A stretch of DNA of 64,000 nucleotides, from contig QWDQ01000027.1 in the NCBI GenBank assembly GCA_003868215.1, positions 186,001 through 250,000 of the forward strand, written 5' to 3'. The notes beneath the pieces were generated by a model. That model was not told where the DNA came from and searched no databases. It saw only the letters and a program-made list of their open reading frames with translations. Positions within the stretch are counted from its first letter, which is position 1. Every line of letters starts with the position of its first letter. This DNA is from Pseudophaeomoniella oleicola (lineage: Eukaryota; Ascomycota; Eurotiomycetes; Phaeomoniellales; Phaeomoniellaceae). This document shows positions 32,901 through 44,231 of the stretch, one piece after another. A program made the translations under genes and the position numbers.

Positions 32901-35448
32901 CTTACGAAGAAAAGAAAGTCGAACCTCTTGTACCTTTCCGCAAACCTCCCGCTGCGCCTTCAGAGTCAAGCACGCTAACAAAAGTCAATTCCCTGAGCAG
33001 GGCTTCTGGCGAGAGAATGCGGACCTCGGACGGCTCTAAGAGGAGATCTGATCCCGTGGCAGATGAACCGCGCAGTGGAGACCGCAGGAGAAAAGCAGTA
33101 GCGCCATCACCGTCTTCTAGTCATGGACTTGGTGCCGCACTTGCGAATGTCGGAAAAATGGTGGGGACCCCGGCAGTCGTCGCAAGTACTGGAAGTTCCT
33201 CGAAACCCGAACGTGCGATGAAATCGGTTGATTTCGGTACCGGCACACCGTCCAACAATTCAAGCGGATCACCGAAGAGTCCAAGTCATACTTGGTCAAA
33301 AGGAAACCTTCTCTTCAAAGTGCCTGACTATGAAGAAGGAAGTGCCCCATCTGTGCAGGATGTTCCCCCTTTGGCCCTACCACCAAGTGACACGATGGAA
33401 AAGCTGCGCCAACCAAGCCCCCAGCCTGGCGTGAACTCAGTATCTACCAATCCTTCTCGACCTGCACTTTCGACCCGCAAATCATACGGCCCAACTTTCG
33501 ACTTCCAGGAACAACATGTAGACTTTGCGCCTTCACCCGCCTTGAAAGCTGAGGATTCAGACGACGACTCAGATGATGGTCTATTTGCCATTCCACTGGC
33601 AAATCAGAAAACCTCAGAGAACACGCATGCGAAGGAGGATCTAGATGTCCTGTCGAGAGGGCCGAAACCCCCACTCAGTCTCGATACACAGTCTCACAGA
33701 ACGCAGCAAGTAGCCTTTATCTCCCCAATGACTGGTGGTATCTCGGCTGGCCCTCTGAGCCGTACACCGGATGCAGACAGTGTAAGCTTAAAGGGGAAAG
33801 CTACGTCTGAATCCTACGATGATACTCAATCTCCATCTGGGCCCCCTGATCGGCGGGCATCGTTTGCCAGTAATGTTTGGGCGGACCGTCCTCCAGTGGA
33901 AAGTGTTCTTGATAATCTGGATGAATTCTTCCCTGATATTGACCTGGATGAACCTTATCTGGAGGAGCCTGTCACAGAAGACACCCCCGCGCCTGTAGCT
34001 ACTGAGGAAGAACCCGTCGAACCCATGGTCTCTTCGATCCGTGACAGAGTGTCATCTTTTGGTCTGGATGGGATGCCGCCTGGGATGCCGGTATCACCCT
34101 CAAAGAATGAATCAGATACTCTTGGGTCCGACGAGTCTACGCTAAAAGCCAGCAACCGGAATACAGTCTCCAGTGTTACGGGTGTTGCTCAACGCAATAT
34201 TCGCAAATCGGGTGGATTGGGAAGAATGAAATCCATACGCCAAGTCGCAAGGGACCGGAATAATCCAAATAGGCATAAGTCAAGCGTTGGTGTTGGACCA
34301 TCAGCAAGTGACAATTTCAACGCTCAATCTAGTGGTATTCTGAGAAGAAAGAGCACCAAGATGTTTGGAGCGAATATTGTGCAAATCAGGCCAAAGGCAG
34401 GAAGCCGTCTTAGTACTCTTGAGCCAATACCTCAAGATGAGATACCCAGCGAAGAGGGTCCCAAACGCCAAGCCACCTTCCGAATCATTCGTGGTGAGCT
34501 TATTGGTAAGGGTACTTATGGTCGTGTATACTTGGGAATGAATGCCACAACGGGTGAATTGCTTGCCGTCAAGCAAGTCGAAGTCAATCACAAAGCGGCA
34601 CACCAAGATAAGGATCGCATCAAAGAGATGGTGGCTGCACTAGATCAAGAGATCGATACGATGCAGCACCTTGAGCATCCAAACATTGTCCAGTATCTCG
34701 GATGTGAAAGGAAGGAGTTTTCCATCTCTATCTATCTCGAGTACATCTCTGGTGGATCAATTGGTAGCTGTCTTCGCAAGCACGGTAAATTCGAAGAGAG
34801 CGTGGTTCGATCGTTGACACGACAGACATTATCCGGTCTGGCATACCTCCACGGCGATGGGATACTTCACCGAGATCTCAAAGCGGACAATATCCTACTT
34901 GACCGTGATGGTACCTGCAAAATATCGGACTTTGGTATCTCCAAGAAATCTGATAATATCTACGGGAATGATGTTACGAACAGCATGCAGGGATCAGTCT
35001 TCTGGATGGCGCCGGAAGTGGTTCGATCACAAGGTCATGGATATAGCGCCAAGGTTGACATTTGGTCCTTGGGCTGTGTTGTCCTCGAGATGTATGCTGG
35101 CCGCCGGCCATGGAGCAGGGAAGAAGCCATCGGCGCGATCTTCAAGCTCGGAAGTCTTGGACAGGCACCTCCAATCCCCGATGACGTGTCGAGCACTGCA
35201 TCCGTGGAAGGTGTCAACTTCATGTACGATTGCTTCCAGACGTGAGTTAACCACCCCCTCTCAGAACTGCGAATAAAGACAGGACGCTAATTTACTGTAA
35301 AAACAGGAACCCCTCAGATCGACCAACGGCAGACACTCTGCTCCGCCATTCAAGCTTCTGTGTCCCTGACCCATACTACAATTGGTATGACACCAAACTC
35401 GCTGCCAGACTCCGACCCGTCACCTTGGACAATTCGCAAGATGCCTAA
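29963..35448 (+). CDS. bck1: MAPKKK of the cell-wall-integrity pathway, Bck1 type
   Basis: A Ser/Thr kinase that phosphorylates the MAPKK (Mkk1/2) of the Pkc1-Slt2 cell-wall-integrity cascade. The exons are 29963-35241 and 35307-35448; the 65-base intron splits a Thr codon, and the protein has 1806 residues. In order it has a Pro-rich disordered N-terminus (to about residue 340), a SAM-like segment (about 363-425), a Ras-association-like segment (about 747-830) and a long disordered Ser-rich linker. The C-terminal kinase domain runs from about 1505 to 1790. Kinase motifs are intact: GKGTYG (from residue 1515), VAVKQ-type Lys1537 (here LAVKQ), HRDLKADN (from 1636), DFG (from 1656) and MAPE. 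The phrases CKISDFGISKKS and GYSAKVDIWSLGC favour Bck1 over Ste11, as does the length. The start has A at -3; an out-of-frame ATG lies 7 bases upstream. Confidence 0.93.
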
Positions 35449-36392
35449 GCCATAGATAACAAGGGGGCATTTATTGAACCTACTACACTTCTTTCCGCCC
35501 CGATGGAGGTTGTCAGGTTGCAAGCAAGCAAGGAACAGGCATGCCTCAATCAAACTTTTTTTTCGTCCTCTCTTCTGTACACTGTACAAATCTGGCTGCA
35601 CTGCACCGGATCGAATTCCCTTTTTTTTGGCAGCAGCAGGTACGATGCAACGATTAATGACACCGTTTGATAAAAATCTGTTATATTGTTTTTTGGTTTC
35701 TGGTTTCTGCTTTTTTGTAATAGTTCATGTTTCATTGCCATGTTTTCTTCTTGTGAGTCTGCTGCCTCTATTGTGTGTTTCATAGGTAGCCGGTCCGTTG
35801 ACCGAGTTACTTACTACTATTGATCGCGATATGATGGTGTTAGATTGAGGAATGTCATGTAACTACAACTACCTGTGCTTGCTATAATATAAAACATCGG
35901 GAACGCAACAGAGCTATGACCGTAACACTGTCGTTTAGTTTCCGAAGAAGCCAATGCATTCCTCGAAAGTGAGAATCAAATTTCTTTGATGAGGTCAATG
36001 CTGCGAAGTGTGTTGACAATGTGGTCCATGCGTGCAGACGCTCTGGTAGATATATCTGCAACCGTCTATTTCTGCGATCAAGTTCCCCCCGGGCCCTTGT
36101 GGTCAATTTCCCTTGCAAGTTATCCCCCTTCGTCGTCCTACATCAGACGTTGCCGTCTGGTACATGGTCTATGAGTACTGGCATTGTTCGAGGAGGCATT
36201 GAACCAGATTCGGCAGCGTGCTCTCTGGTGAGAGTCTGTCTCTTCTCTTTCTCATAACTGGTTTCGTTGCCTTCACACTGGCTGAAATCCTGCCCTCGAT
36301 AGAGGAAAAATATTGCTTCTTCTCCAACAAGTACTTCCCTATTTGGCATTGTATCCCAAGGACTATCATCGTTCGTTGAAGCCGCATCTGCA
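35449..36392. other. Spacer, no gene seen
   Basis: The 3' flank of the MAPKKK gene, T-rich around 35600-35730, and the upstream region of the AT-hook gene. Short frames here have no family character. Confidence 0.6.
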
Positions 36393-37535
36393 ATGGCCGC
36401 GAACCAGAGGAGCACCCCATCTCGTATGAGCATGCCTCCTGAAACACTGAGCCCTGAACGACAAACAGGTTCTTTTCATCAAAGGACAAGTATGTCTCCA
36501 GTGAGACAAGCAAGTCCCCTGCGGCACACGCAGGGCACTGGTGGCGAAGCTGGCAGACTTCCGTCAAAGAAGAGGGTCAGTATCATGGAGACGAATCTGG
36601 ACGAAATGAAGGCCAGCAACAAGGCGAATATGGCAATTGCGAGAAGCATGAGTAAAGCCACGGGGAGCCTGATGGATAAGAATAGGCCGAAGATGAGGGG
36701 TGGTATGGCTGTAAGTCATGTGTTCACTTTCATTGCAGCATGCTTTCGTGGAAGTACAACTACTCCAAAGATGAGATCCGGCTAATACTTGTCCGCTGGT
36801 CAGAAAAGCAGGCTCGCCACTACTTCACCTCGTACCACACGTAGCAAGACCGGTGACCTGCCACCTGCGATTGATATATATGACGGCTCAAGCCCTTTGC
36901 TCAGGCTACAGGCTAGCAGGAAAAAGAAAGGAGGTCGTGGTCGCCCAAAGAAGGTGGACAAGCCTGCTGATAAGCCTACTGATACAACGGCCTCTACGAC
37001 TGGAAAGAAGACGGCCGCACCCAAGAAAAAGGCTGCACCCAAGAAGACTGCACCTAAGAAGACTGCACCTAAGAAGACTGCACCTAAGAAGAAGGCGACC
37101 AAACCGGCAGCGAAGAAGACGCAGGGAGGTGGTGTTAGTAAATCGAAAGTAGCTCCCAAAAGTGTAGCGGCGAAGGTAAGTCTCGACCCTTGTGATGGCC
37201 AGATTTCTCATTATCTCACACAAACTTCTCGATAGAAGGCTGCCGGCCCGAAAGCAGCCAAAAAGACAGCAGCGGCCAAGGTGATTTCGTTGTCCTCGTC
37301 TTCAGGCGCCTCCACCCACTCAAACAGGCCGGGTACACCGATACACAAACCATCGTCTGCACCGGGTACAAATATCAAGTCTGAACCCAAGAGCAGCTCT
37401 AGTTCTTCCAAGGCGGGCTCAAAAAATGTCAAGGCTGAGAAGAAGAGTAGCAAGAGCGCTGGGTCGATAAGGGACGTGAAGAGTAATGAGGGTAGCAAGA
37501 AGAGCTCGGCAAGCGGGACAAGATCTTTGCCTTAA
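36393..37535 (+). CDS. AT-hook, histone-H1-like basic protein
   Basis: A 329-residue, very basic, disordered protein, probably nuclear and DNA-binding. The exons are 36393-36710, 36804-37175 and 37236-37535. The introns are 93 and 60 bases, phase 0, both with GTAAGT donors; the first has a GGCTAATAC branch. The N-terminal exon is Ser/Pro/Arg-rich. The second exon carries an AT-hook (GGRGRPKK, about nt 36932-36955) followed by repeated APKKT units and Lys/Ala/Pro-rich sequence like a histone H1 tail. The third is Ser/Lys-rich with an acidic-flanked Ser run. No globular H1 domain is present, so I would not call it linker histone H1. Its exact role is unknown. Confidence 0.75.
37008..37105 (+). 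repeat. In-frame APKKT tandem repeat
   Basis: Within exon 2 of the AT-hook gene, near-identical 15-base units encode APKKT (or APKKK) about five times in a row. The DNA copies are close to identical, which suggests recent expansion. Confidence 0.8.
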
Positions 37536-38259
37536 GAGTATGAGGGTACATCGTCCGTCAATCTGTGGTCTCGTGAGAGGTTGAATATCTGCAATTGGGC
37601 GGGATGAGTGAGGTGATATAGGTTGCTGCTCGTTTTCTCTTCTGCCTCGAACTACCATCTTATACTAATAGGCGTTTGGTGAATCTTCATATTCAGCCAA
37701 CATCTGATTTTCTTTGGCTGTTTTAGTACAACAAAAAGGAGTTGGATCCCTCGTCTCTGCCGTGTATGCTGTCTCTACTTCGGGGTATCATTGATTTGAG
37801 TCAGTTGGACACCTAATACATCATTAACTGCCTCTGATTGACTGGCGAGTTGCTTGGATCTAACGGTAGACTGTATATCTATCAAAGATGAATCATTTCC
37901 CCAATCAAGTAAAGTCGGCAAGGGATTACGATCGACTGCTGTGGGGATCTTCCCCGCATTTTCGAGGTGTGATGATTGAGCTTCAAGAAAGTCGAAACGA
38001 CAATCTCCGTTGCGCAATGGTTCTGTTCAACGTCGTGGCGTACATATCTTGGTGGGTTGAGATGGGCATATGCTGGATGGGCAGAGTACAGAGTGCTCGA
38101 AGCTGTCATTCCTCAATTTTCAAGTAGAAAGAGCTTTGACGCTGATCAGCAGTCTCAACGCCTGTGCTGTGTATACTCCCACTGCGCATGTGCACCTAAC
38201 TGCCAGCCCGTGGGATCAGCTACAAAACAACTTCTTCTAAACACGCAATTCTCGTCAAC
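37536..38259. other. Spacer before vma12
   Basis: No gene is seen. The last 100 bases, ending in a TCAACATGG start context, are the probable vma12 leader. Confidence 0.6.
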
Positions 38260-39144
38260 ATGGTGCTCTTAACCACTACCTCTGGCATTCTGGATGCCCT
38301 CACCCACCTGTCGCCCGCTGACATCACCACCCTCAGCGCTGACGAGACTGCCCCTCTCCCCATTTCAACGACCGACCCAATATCCCACACAACGCTCATA
38401 AAGCTGTCTCACATGCTGCGCTCGAAACCACTGTCAACTCCCTCCTCTCAGTCCTACACTCTCTCTAAACTCCTGACCTCAACACGGCCCTACTTCCCAC
38501 CTCCACCACCGCCTCCTGCTAAGACCCCCGAATATCTCGCCCTCCAAGCCCGCCTCCTCGCCGAATCGGAAGCCAAACAATACAATTCCCTATTACCGCC
38601 CGACCTCCACAGCACTCACATCAACCCAACACCCGCCTCTGCAGATGATGACAACGAGGATAACATATCCCCATCCCTCGTCCTCAACATCTTCCTCTCG
38701 ATCCTCCTCTGTGCCGCTGCCACCTGGTACCTAACCCGCTGGTTCGCCAGCCCTGGCTTCCGTATCCTCCTCTCCCTCTTCGTCGGCATCGTCGTCGGCA
38801 TCGCCGAAGTCACCGTCTACGCAGGCTACCTGCGCAAGGTCCGCGAATCGCGCATCAAAGAGCGCAAGAAACGAGAACGCAAAGTCGTCGTTCGCCAACT
38901 CAACGACGAAAAGGGGGGCGGCGTCCATGTCGTCATTGATCGTGACCGTCTCAAGCAAGACAGATACGATGACAGTGAAGAAGAAGAAGATGATGATGAT
39001 GACGATGGATTCATTACCGCTGCAGCTGCAGCAACACAAGGCGCATCCGGATCCGAATCCGTAATCTGGGGAAAAGGAAAACACGGCGGCATGAGACGGC
39101 GAGTCAGAGAGAAATGGGAAAAGGAGAGAGAGAAAGGGTTGTGA
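38260..39144 (+). CDS. vma12: V-ATPase assembly factor Vma12 (Vph2/TMEM199 family)
   Basis: An ER membrane chaperone that, with Vma22 and Vma21, assembles the V0 sector of the vacuolar ATPase. It is a single exon of 294 residues. The soluble N-terminal part includes a Pro-rich patch (PPPPPPP at about residue 80) and the conserved block PEYLALQARLLAESEAKQYN. Two adjacent membrane segments follow at about residues 145-166 and 172-195, the usual layout of this family. The cytosolic tail is first basic (KERKKRERK), then has an acidic Glu/Asp run (about 240-250), then turns basic again. The start ATG fits the family's normal length. Confidence 0.9.
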   Translation: MVLLTTTSGILDALTHLSPADITTLSADETAPLPISTTDPISHTTLIKLSHMLRSKPLSTPSSQSYTLSKLLTSTRPYFPPPPPPPAKTPEYLALQARLLAESEAKQYNSLLPPDLHSTHINPTPASADDDNEDNISPSLVLNIFLSILLCAAATWYLTRWFASPGFRILLSLFVGIVVGIAEVTVYAGYLRKVRESRIKERKKRERKVVVRQLNDEKGGGVHVVIDRDRLKQDRYDDSEEEEDDDDDDGFITAAAAATQGASGSESVIWGKGKHGGMRRRVREKWEKEREKGL

Positions 39145-39953
39145 CAGTAACAGTGCTTACAGACACACCTCTCAACCAGGCTCTTATGTACGTGCGCATA
39201 TATAACTTATACGAAGAGATAAAAAGTAAATTTTAAGGATGACGTACCTCATCTCGAACTCATCATCCATCCATCCATATACATCCCAGTATGTACTATG
39301 TACGTACCTATGTACATACCTTCCAAAGAGTAAACCGCCCCCCCCCAGCTCTGAATCAGAACACCAAAGAAGACAACCGAAAGAGTGAAAGGGAAGAGCA
39401 GACAGACAGACAGACAGACAGACCTCCCTCTTCTTCCTTGACTCGTATTCTTGCTATGTACCTAGCTAAGGTACGTGACCTAATTACCGCAACTACCTAA
39501 GGTACTTGGGGAGGCATCTGAGCAAGCGAAAACAATCACAGAGAGAGAGAGAGACACACACACACACATACACGTACAATAGTTTTGAGACGTATTGGAG
39601 AAAGCATATTTCCATTGTTGCAAAATGGGAAGAGAGAGAGAGAGAGAGAGAGAGAGTCCCGAAAAAGGTGACAAAATAATTATAGGAAACAAGAAGAAGA
39701 AGGTATCATGATCGTAAACCAGGCCAGACCAGACCAGATCATCCCTCCATCCATCCATCCATTCATTCATCCCTGTTTCCTCATAGCCTTTGTATTTGCC
39801 CTCTCTCTCCTGCAATAGAGAGAAAAAAATCGAAGGCGCCCCCGAATCCATGCCATGCCATGCACATATGAAAACAGATCAACGCCATCGAGAACAGGCC
39901 AAGACATTCCAACTCCTGCTTCTCCTGCTTACTACCTACTGAACCCCATCACT
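39145..39953. other. Convergent 3' spacer with microsatellites
   Basis: Lies between the vma12 stop (+) and the Reb1-like stop (-). It contains (ACAG) at about 39400-39422, (GA) and (CA) runs at 39540-39565, (GA) at about 39631-39656 and (ATCC) at about 39742-39770. Open frames here are repeat translations. Confidence 0.75.
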
Positions 39954-42900
39954 TCACTCCCCACGCAGTGGGCTACCGACTCTCGACCCGCGCTGCGAGT
40001 GTGATTGCTGCATTCGTGATTTGACTTTCTTGGCCAATGCGCCTACGCTGGCGAACCAGTCGTCTGCCTGTTGCTGTTGTTGCTGCTGGGACGATTTGGT
40101 TGTTGATTGTTGGGAACTAAAGGGCCGTTGTTGTCTGGTGACTGCAGTTGGTTCCGCCTCTTTTTCGGATTCCGAGTCCGAGGTTTCTTCTGAATCTGAT
40201 TCGGATTCGGATTCGGATGTCATTTCTTCGGAGGACTCTTCGGACGATTCTTCCTCTGGAGTATCTTTGGTGTTGTCTTTGGAATCGTCTTGGTTGGACG
40301 ACGAGGATACAGTGGGACCTGGCGATTGGGACTTCTTCAGCTCAGCCTTCGATAAGGCGGGTGACTTGGTACTCTGCTTTGGAGTATAGACAGGCTCGTC
40401 ATCGTTGTCACCATCCGAGTCTTCTTCATCCGACGATGACGATGACGTAGACGTGGCGTCCTCGTCGTTTGAAACAGATCCGCTCAGGTCATGGTCGATT
40501 TTCGTGGTGTCGTTCTCCTTTTCCTCTTCATCGGCTTCATTATCTACCTTCACGATTGGCTGTAAATTCTCTTCGTCGCTCTCATCATTACCGTCGTCTT
40601 GGTAGATGTCGAAACCAACGCGTCCTTCATCTAGGTCATGATCTGACTTTGCCTCATGTGCCGCGCTGTCATCACCTTTCTTTTCCTTCTCATTATTGTC
40701 CTCTCCCTCATCTTCACCTTGATCTTCGTCCTCATCCTCGTCCTCATCCGAGGAATCTGCCTGGAAAGCTCGGCTACTGAATGTGGGTGGAGGTTCATTG
40801 TCATCACTAGCTTCTTCATCAGAGTCTGCATCAACCTTAGGCGTCAATGGTGCTTTCTCCCCGAGCTTAGCAGTATCCTCATCCTCGCTTTCCTTCTCTC
40901 CATCCGAATCACCTGGCGTGGCCGATGACCGATCTGCTCCGTCTTTTTCCTCTGCGTTGGGCATCTCCTCGATCCGCTTGAGAATTGCGGGTGTTTCAGG
41001 TTCGGGTCTCGCTGCAATACTAGGGCTCGGCCGTGGCGGTGGATTGATCGGAGTGTCCTCAACAACTTCCCTCTTTTTACCAGTCTTGACTACCGACGTA
41101 TTGCCCTGCGTAGCACCAAAAAGTTGACTCAAAGTCTTCAACGGAGTCTTCGCCATGCTAAATGGGTTCCTAGAGCGTGCTTGTAGTTCCGGTGAGCTTT
41201 CATCGACCCTAGAAGATTCTTGCGTTGATTCGACAGGTACAGTCACATCTTCCCTGCTCATGGGTCGGTTCTCCTGCTGGTCAATGTCATCCTCCTCTTC
41301 TTCATTAGGCTCAGCATCCTTTCGACCAATGCCGCTCCCTTGACCTTCTCCGCCTTCCGGCTCAGCAGACGCTTGGTCGACCATCTCAACATCAGAAGAT
41401 GCTCTCGCTCTTATGGCAGTATCATCTTCATCTGCGCCCTCAAGTTCATCCTCGTCCTCGCTCTCAACCACTCGTTCTGCACTCTTCGGTTGGCGAGATT
41501 TTTTGGCCTTCTTGTCTGACATTGCTTGTTGTCCGCGAGATCCGAAAGTCGAGGTTGACCCTGGTACAACCACACGGGCGCTGCTGCTAGGCGTTCTAGT
41601 AGTGCCCGACCCGGTAAGCCACGGCCTAATATCGGAAGCCACACTGGACCTCTGCTCCGATCTACGAGACTCTTTCAAGCCTCCTAGTTTTCTTACACTG
41701 TCCGACTTCCTTCTGTCTCTGCGCCACCGCAAAGAGCATTGCTGTCGGCTTCGGCGATTTCCTAGCGTATTACTCACAGCACTCCAGGATATTTGCTTGT
41801 CTGTTTCGGGACCGAGAAGAAGATGGTTGTCAGTCTTCCATTTTGAGACTGCGTCTCGAAGGGCTTGAATTTCTTCTTCGGTCCAAGGACCTTGCTCCTG
41901 GGCATCCCGATGCTGGACTTTATTGTGATAATGCTGGGCGACTTCATCCGGTGTCCTACCCAGCATATCGGCGACGACGACCCACTTCTGGCCATGCTCT
42001 CGTATTAGCAGGGCCAGCTCATTATCTTGTTCAGTAGTCCATTTGTGAGGAGTGGTTGAAGTGTTTCTGAACCATCGGTCTTTGTATCTTCGCATAGATC
42101 TCGTGTCCCGGTGTGGCAACACGTCATAGAAAGCTTGCAATATTTCACTTTTCGAGACTTCATTATTGGGCCAGTTCTTTTCATCGTTCTTTGGCCAATT
42201 GATGAGCCTATTGAATTCGAAAACAGTTAGGCCCCATTCTTCACATGTGCGCTTGCGAAAGTTCTCTAGCTTGTCCTTCTCTTCATTCGAAAAGGCCCCC
42301 CTCGCCGAGTTCTTCTTCTTTCTCTCGGACTTGTGAGTACGCTCGTGCCGGAGGAGATAGCCTGGGCTTCTGCATGCTTTACCACAGAGGGAGCATCGTA
42401 GATCCACGTCTGCGTCAAATGTTTCTGACCTCCTCTTGCGATTGAGAGCTCTGGGAGCCGCATCAACGTCGCTTTCTTCACTAGTCTCTGACACGTCATC
42501 GTCTACATCTGCTATTCGCTGATCCTGCGAATGTCGTCGTGACTCTGATGACTCTTGACTCGCTAGATGTGTGCGCTTGCGTGATGAGTACGTCTTCTTC
42601 GAGCTCGAAAGCCTATGTGGGGTTTGCATGTCATCCTGGTCTTCCGATGTTGCCGGAGTCGTAGCTTTCGCCCGTTTCTTGGATTTCCCTGTTGCCTCAT
42701 CCGCGCTAGAAGTGACAGCGTCGCGCTTTCGTTTCTTTCCTTGGTTTGCAGCTGGCGTAGAGACCGGATCTGGTGTGGGAGATGCGCTTTCTGAAACATC
42801 AAAGACACTCGACGCTGCAGTAGTAACTGATGTGTCTTGATGTTCTTGAGCGGAGGGAACGTCTCCGAGGTCGAGCGAGGCGGCGCGCTGACGTTCTTCT

Positions 42901-43238
42901 GGTGTCGCAAATATGGTCGTCTCATTCTCGTCTCCTCCAGCCTCGGAAACGTCGGAGCTGTCATTTCGCGTCCTCTTTGCGACCGTTGTACCCATACCTC
43001 GATTTTGACTTTTCGCATCCTTTTTGGTAGACTTAGACGCCTTCATCTTGGAGCCTGGCTTCTGTGTGGATTGTTCTGGTTCGTCGCCCTGTCGCTCCGA
43101 TTCCGAGCCTGAAACATCCTGTGTATGCGATTGCGCCGACCGCTTCGGAAAGGACTTGGTATGCGACTGAGTATTGGTAATGGGCGATTCCCGAACCCTT
43201 GCAGCTGACTTCGTGGCAGCCTGCGACTTCCTCCCCAT
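39954..43238 (-). CDS. Reb1/TTF1-like Myb protein with a C2H2 finger
   Basis: A single-exon nuclear protein of 1094 residues. A C2H2 zinc finger (Cys282, Cys285, His298, His302) is followed by a Reb1-type DNA-binding region. This has a SANT-like first unit (about 316-390), a clear Myb repeat (about 396-441, with KWTTEQDNELALLI) and a second Myb repeat (about 448-507, ending RQQCSLRWRRDRR). The second half is very acidic and Ser-rich, with long Glu/Asp runs, and ends in a Gln run and a small conserved-looking motif, DDWFASVGALAKKVKSRM. Reb1/TTF1 proteins stop RNA polymerase I at rDNA and organise promoters; that role here is inference from the Myb layout. The N-terminal 260 residues are disordered with nuclear-localisation-like basic patches such as KKRKRD. 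Confidence 0.85.
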   Translation of the reverse strand: MGRKSQAATKSAARVRESPITNTQSHTKSFPKRSAQSHTQDVSGSESERQGDEPEQSTQKPGSKMKASKSTKKDAKSQNRGMGTTVAKRTRNDSSDVSEAGGDENETTIFATPEERQRAASLDLGDVPSAQEHQDTSVTTAASSVFDVSESASPTPDPVSTPAANQGKKRKRDAVTSSADEATGKSKKRAKATTPATSEDQDDMQTPHRLSSSKKTYSSRKRTHLASQESSESRRHSQDQRIADVDDDVSETSEESDVDAAPRALNRKRRSETFDADVDLRCSLCGKACRSPGYLLRHERTHKSERKKKNSARGAFSNEEKDKLENFRKRTCEEWGLTVFEFNRLINWPKNDEKNWPNNEVSKSEILQAFYDVLPHRDTRSMRRYKDRWFRNTSTTPHKWTTEQDNELALLIREHGQKWVVVADMLGRTPDEVAQHYHNKVQHRDAQEQGPWTEEEIQALRDAVSKWKTDNHLLLGPETDKQISWSAVSNTLGNRRSRQQCSLRWRRDRRKSDSVRKLGGLKESRRSEQRSSVASDIRPWLTGSGTTRTPSSSARVVVPGSTSTFGSRGQQAMSDKKAKKSRQPKSAERVVESEDEDELEGADEDDTAIRARASSDVEMVDQASAEPEGGEGQGSGIGRKDAEPNEEEEDDIDQQENRPMSREDVTVPVESTQESSRVDESSPELQARSRNPFSMAKTPLKTLSQLFGATQGNTSVVKTGKKREVVEDTPINPPPRPSPSIAARPEPETPAILKRIEEMPNAEEKDGADRSSATPGDSDGEKESEDEDTAKLGEKAPLTPKVDADSDEEASDDNEPPPTFSSRAFQADSSDEDEDEDEDQGEDEGEDNNEKEKKGDDSAAHEAKSDHDLDEGRVGFDIYQDDGNDESDEENLQPIVKVDNEADEEEKENDTTKIDHDLSGSVSNDEDATSTSSSSSDEEDSDGDNDDEPVYTPKQSTKSPALSKAELKKSQSPGPTVSSSSNQDDSKDNTKDTPEEESSEESSEEMTSESESESDSEETSDSESEKEAEPTAVTRQQRPFSSQQSTTKSSQQQQQQQADDWFASVGALAKKVKSRMQQSHSQRGSRVGSPLRGE

Positions 43239-43919
43239 AATTCGTGCGCTGCCTACTTACTGGCAGGAGAATGCGACAGGAGAGGCACAGTATGGAGGTG
43301 TTGAATGGTAGTTGAACATCAGACGGGTCAGCCAATTGCGGGCGCTACTTAATTTTACAGTAATTATCTTAGTAGCAAGTAGTAGCTTATCGGGATGAAA
43401 CCATCAAAGCTCCATCGCGGTATCAAATTGAGATTTCACCGCGACAGTGGTTTAGGTGATATAGGCAAGAAGAGAGAAGACGAGGTGTTGCGCCGAACAG
43501 ACCTCGATAGGCGGAAGGAAAGTAAGGCAAGAAAGGCTATGCGCGACAGTGCAGCTGGAGCTTTAATGCGAAGACTGTAACAATAGACAATCGATGTCTC
43601 TCCTCCTTTCCACACTGTCGCGCCAAGCATAAGACAATGCAAACCACGGAAAATCCGAATCTGAATGTGAATCAATGTCTGGGTATGTATCAATTATGGT
43701 ATGACTTGCAACAAGAAATATACGCTCAAATTCAAGAAGAGATCAGTTGCATGTTGCACTCGGATTCTTCGGCCTGTAGGTGAGGCTCCTGGTGAGATAT
43801 TGACTATAGCCTCGCACGTGTGAACAGACTGCCGGTTTGTCTTGTCTTGTTATAGAGGGCATTGGAGAGCCGTGAATTCCAGCCACAGTGTCCCTGTCAA
43901 ACCCCTGCCAGGCAAATAT
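43239..43919. other. Spacer upstream of the Reb1-like gene
   Basis: The promoter of the Reb1-like gene lies at its left end. A 61-codon basic frame (43395-43580, +) begins with ATG but matches no family, so I do not call it. Confidence 0.5.
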
Positions 43920-44202
43920 CTATCCACGACCATTTCGCATTTCCTCAGCAAATGTTGCATACGATCCTGTCTTGATCTCTTCAAGTACCCCCAATTCTGC
44001 TGGTTCCCATCCCAGCTCTGCCTTGGCTTTAGCATTGGAACCACGATTCTCAGCGCTAAGAAACTTGGTGAAGAACGGTCCTAGTTCTGACGCTGCTTCT
44101 TCGGATGAAAGAGAACGAGCTGGTATGCCCAGGACTGAGGCAATACCCTCGGCCAATTGCCGGAATGTGCCTTCCGTAGATGATGTGCTCCGATCGACTG
44201 AC
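43920..44202 (-). pseudogene. 3' remnant of an NAD-dependent epimerase gene
   Basis: Only the C-terminal part of a nucleoside-diphosphate-sugar-epimerase-like protein can be read here: about 85 residues, from TEGTFRQLAEGIASVLGIP through SAENRGSNAKAKAELGWEP to a stop at 43920. The phrases SSEEAASELGPFF and AKAELGWEP are typical of the C-terminus of fungal NAD-dependent epimerase/dehydratase proteins. The Rossmann half with its GxxGxxG motif is absent. Upstream, the frame passes a possible splice acceptor at 44203-44204 and then meets a GACT repeat and a long poly-G tract, beyond which lies the allantoinase gene. So the 5' part of the gene has been lost. Whether the fragment is still transcribed is unknown. 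Confidence 0.7.
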
Positions 44203-44231
44203 CTATCGTGGCCTTTCTGCAAACATCTCAA

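Noticed and set aside
37281-40780. Overlapping Ser-, Leu- or Arg-rich frames opposite the AT-hook and Reb1-like genes
   Set aside because: These are shadows of repetitive acidic or basic coding sequence on the other strand.
43395-43580. 61-codon basic plus-strand frame near the Reb1-like promoter
   Set aside because: It starts with ATG and is Arg/Lys-rich but matches no family I know and has no splice or context support, so I cannot separate it from chance.
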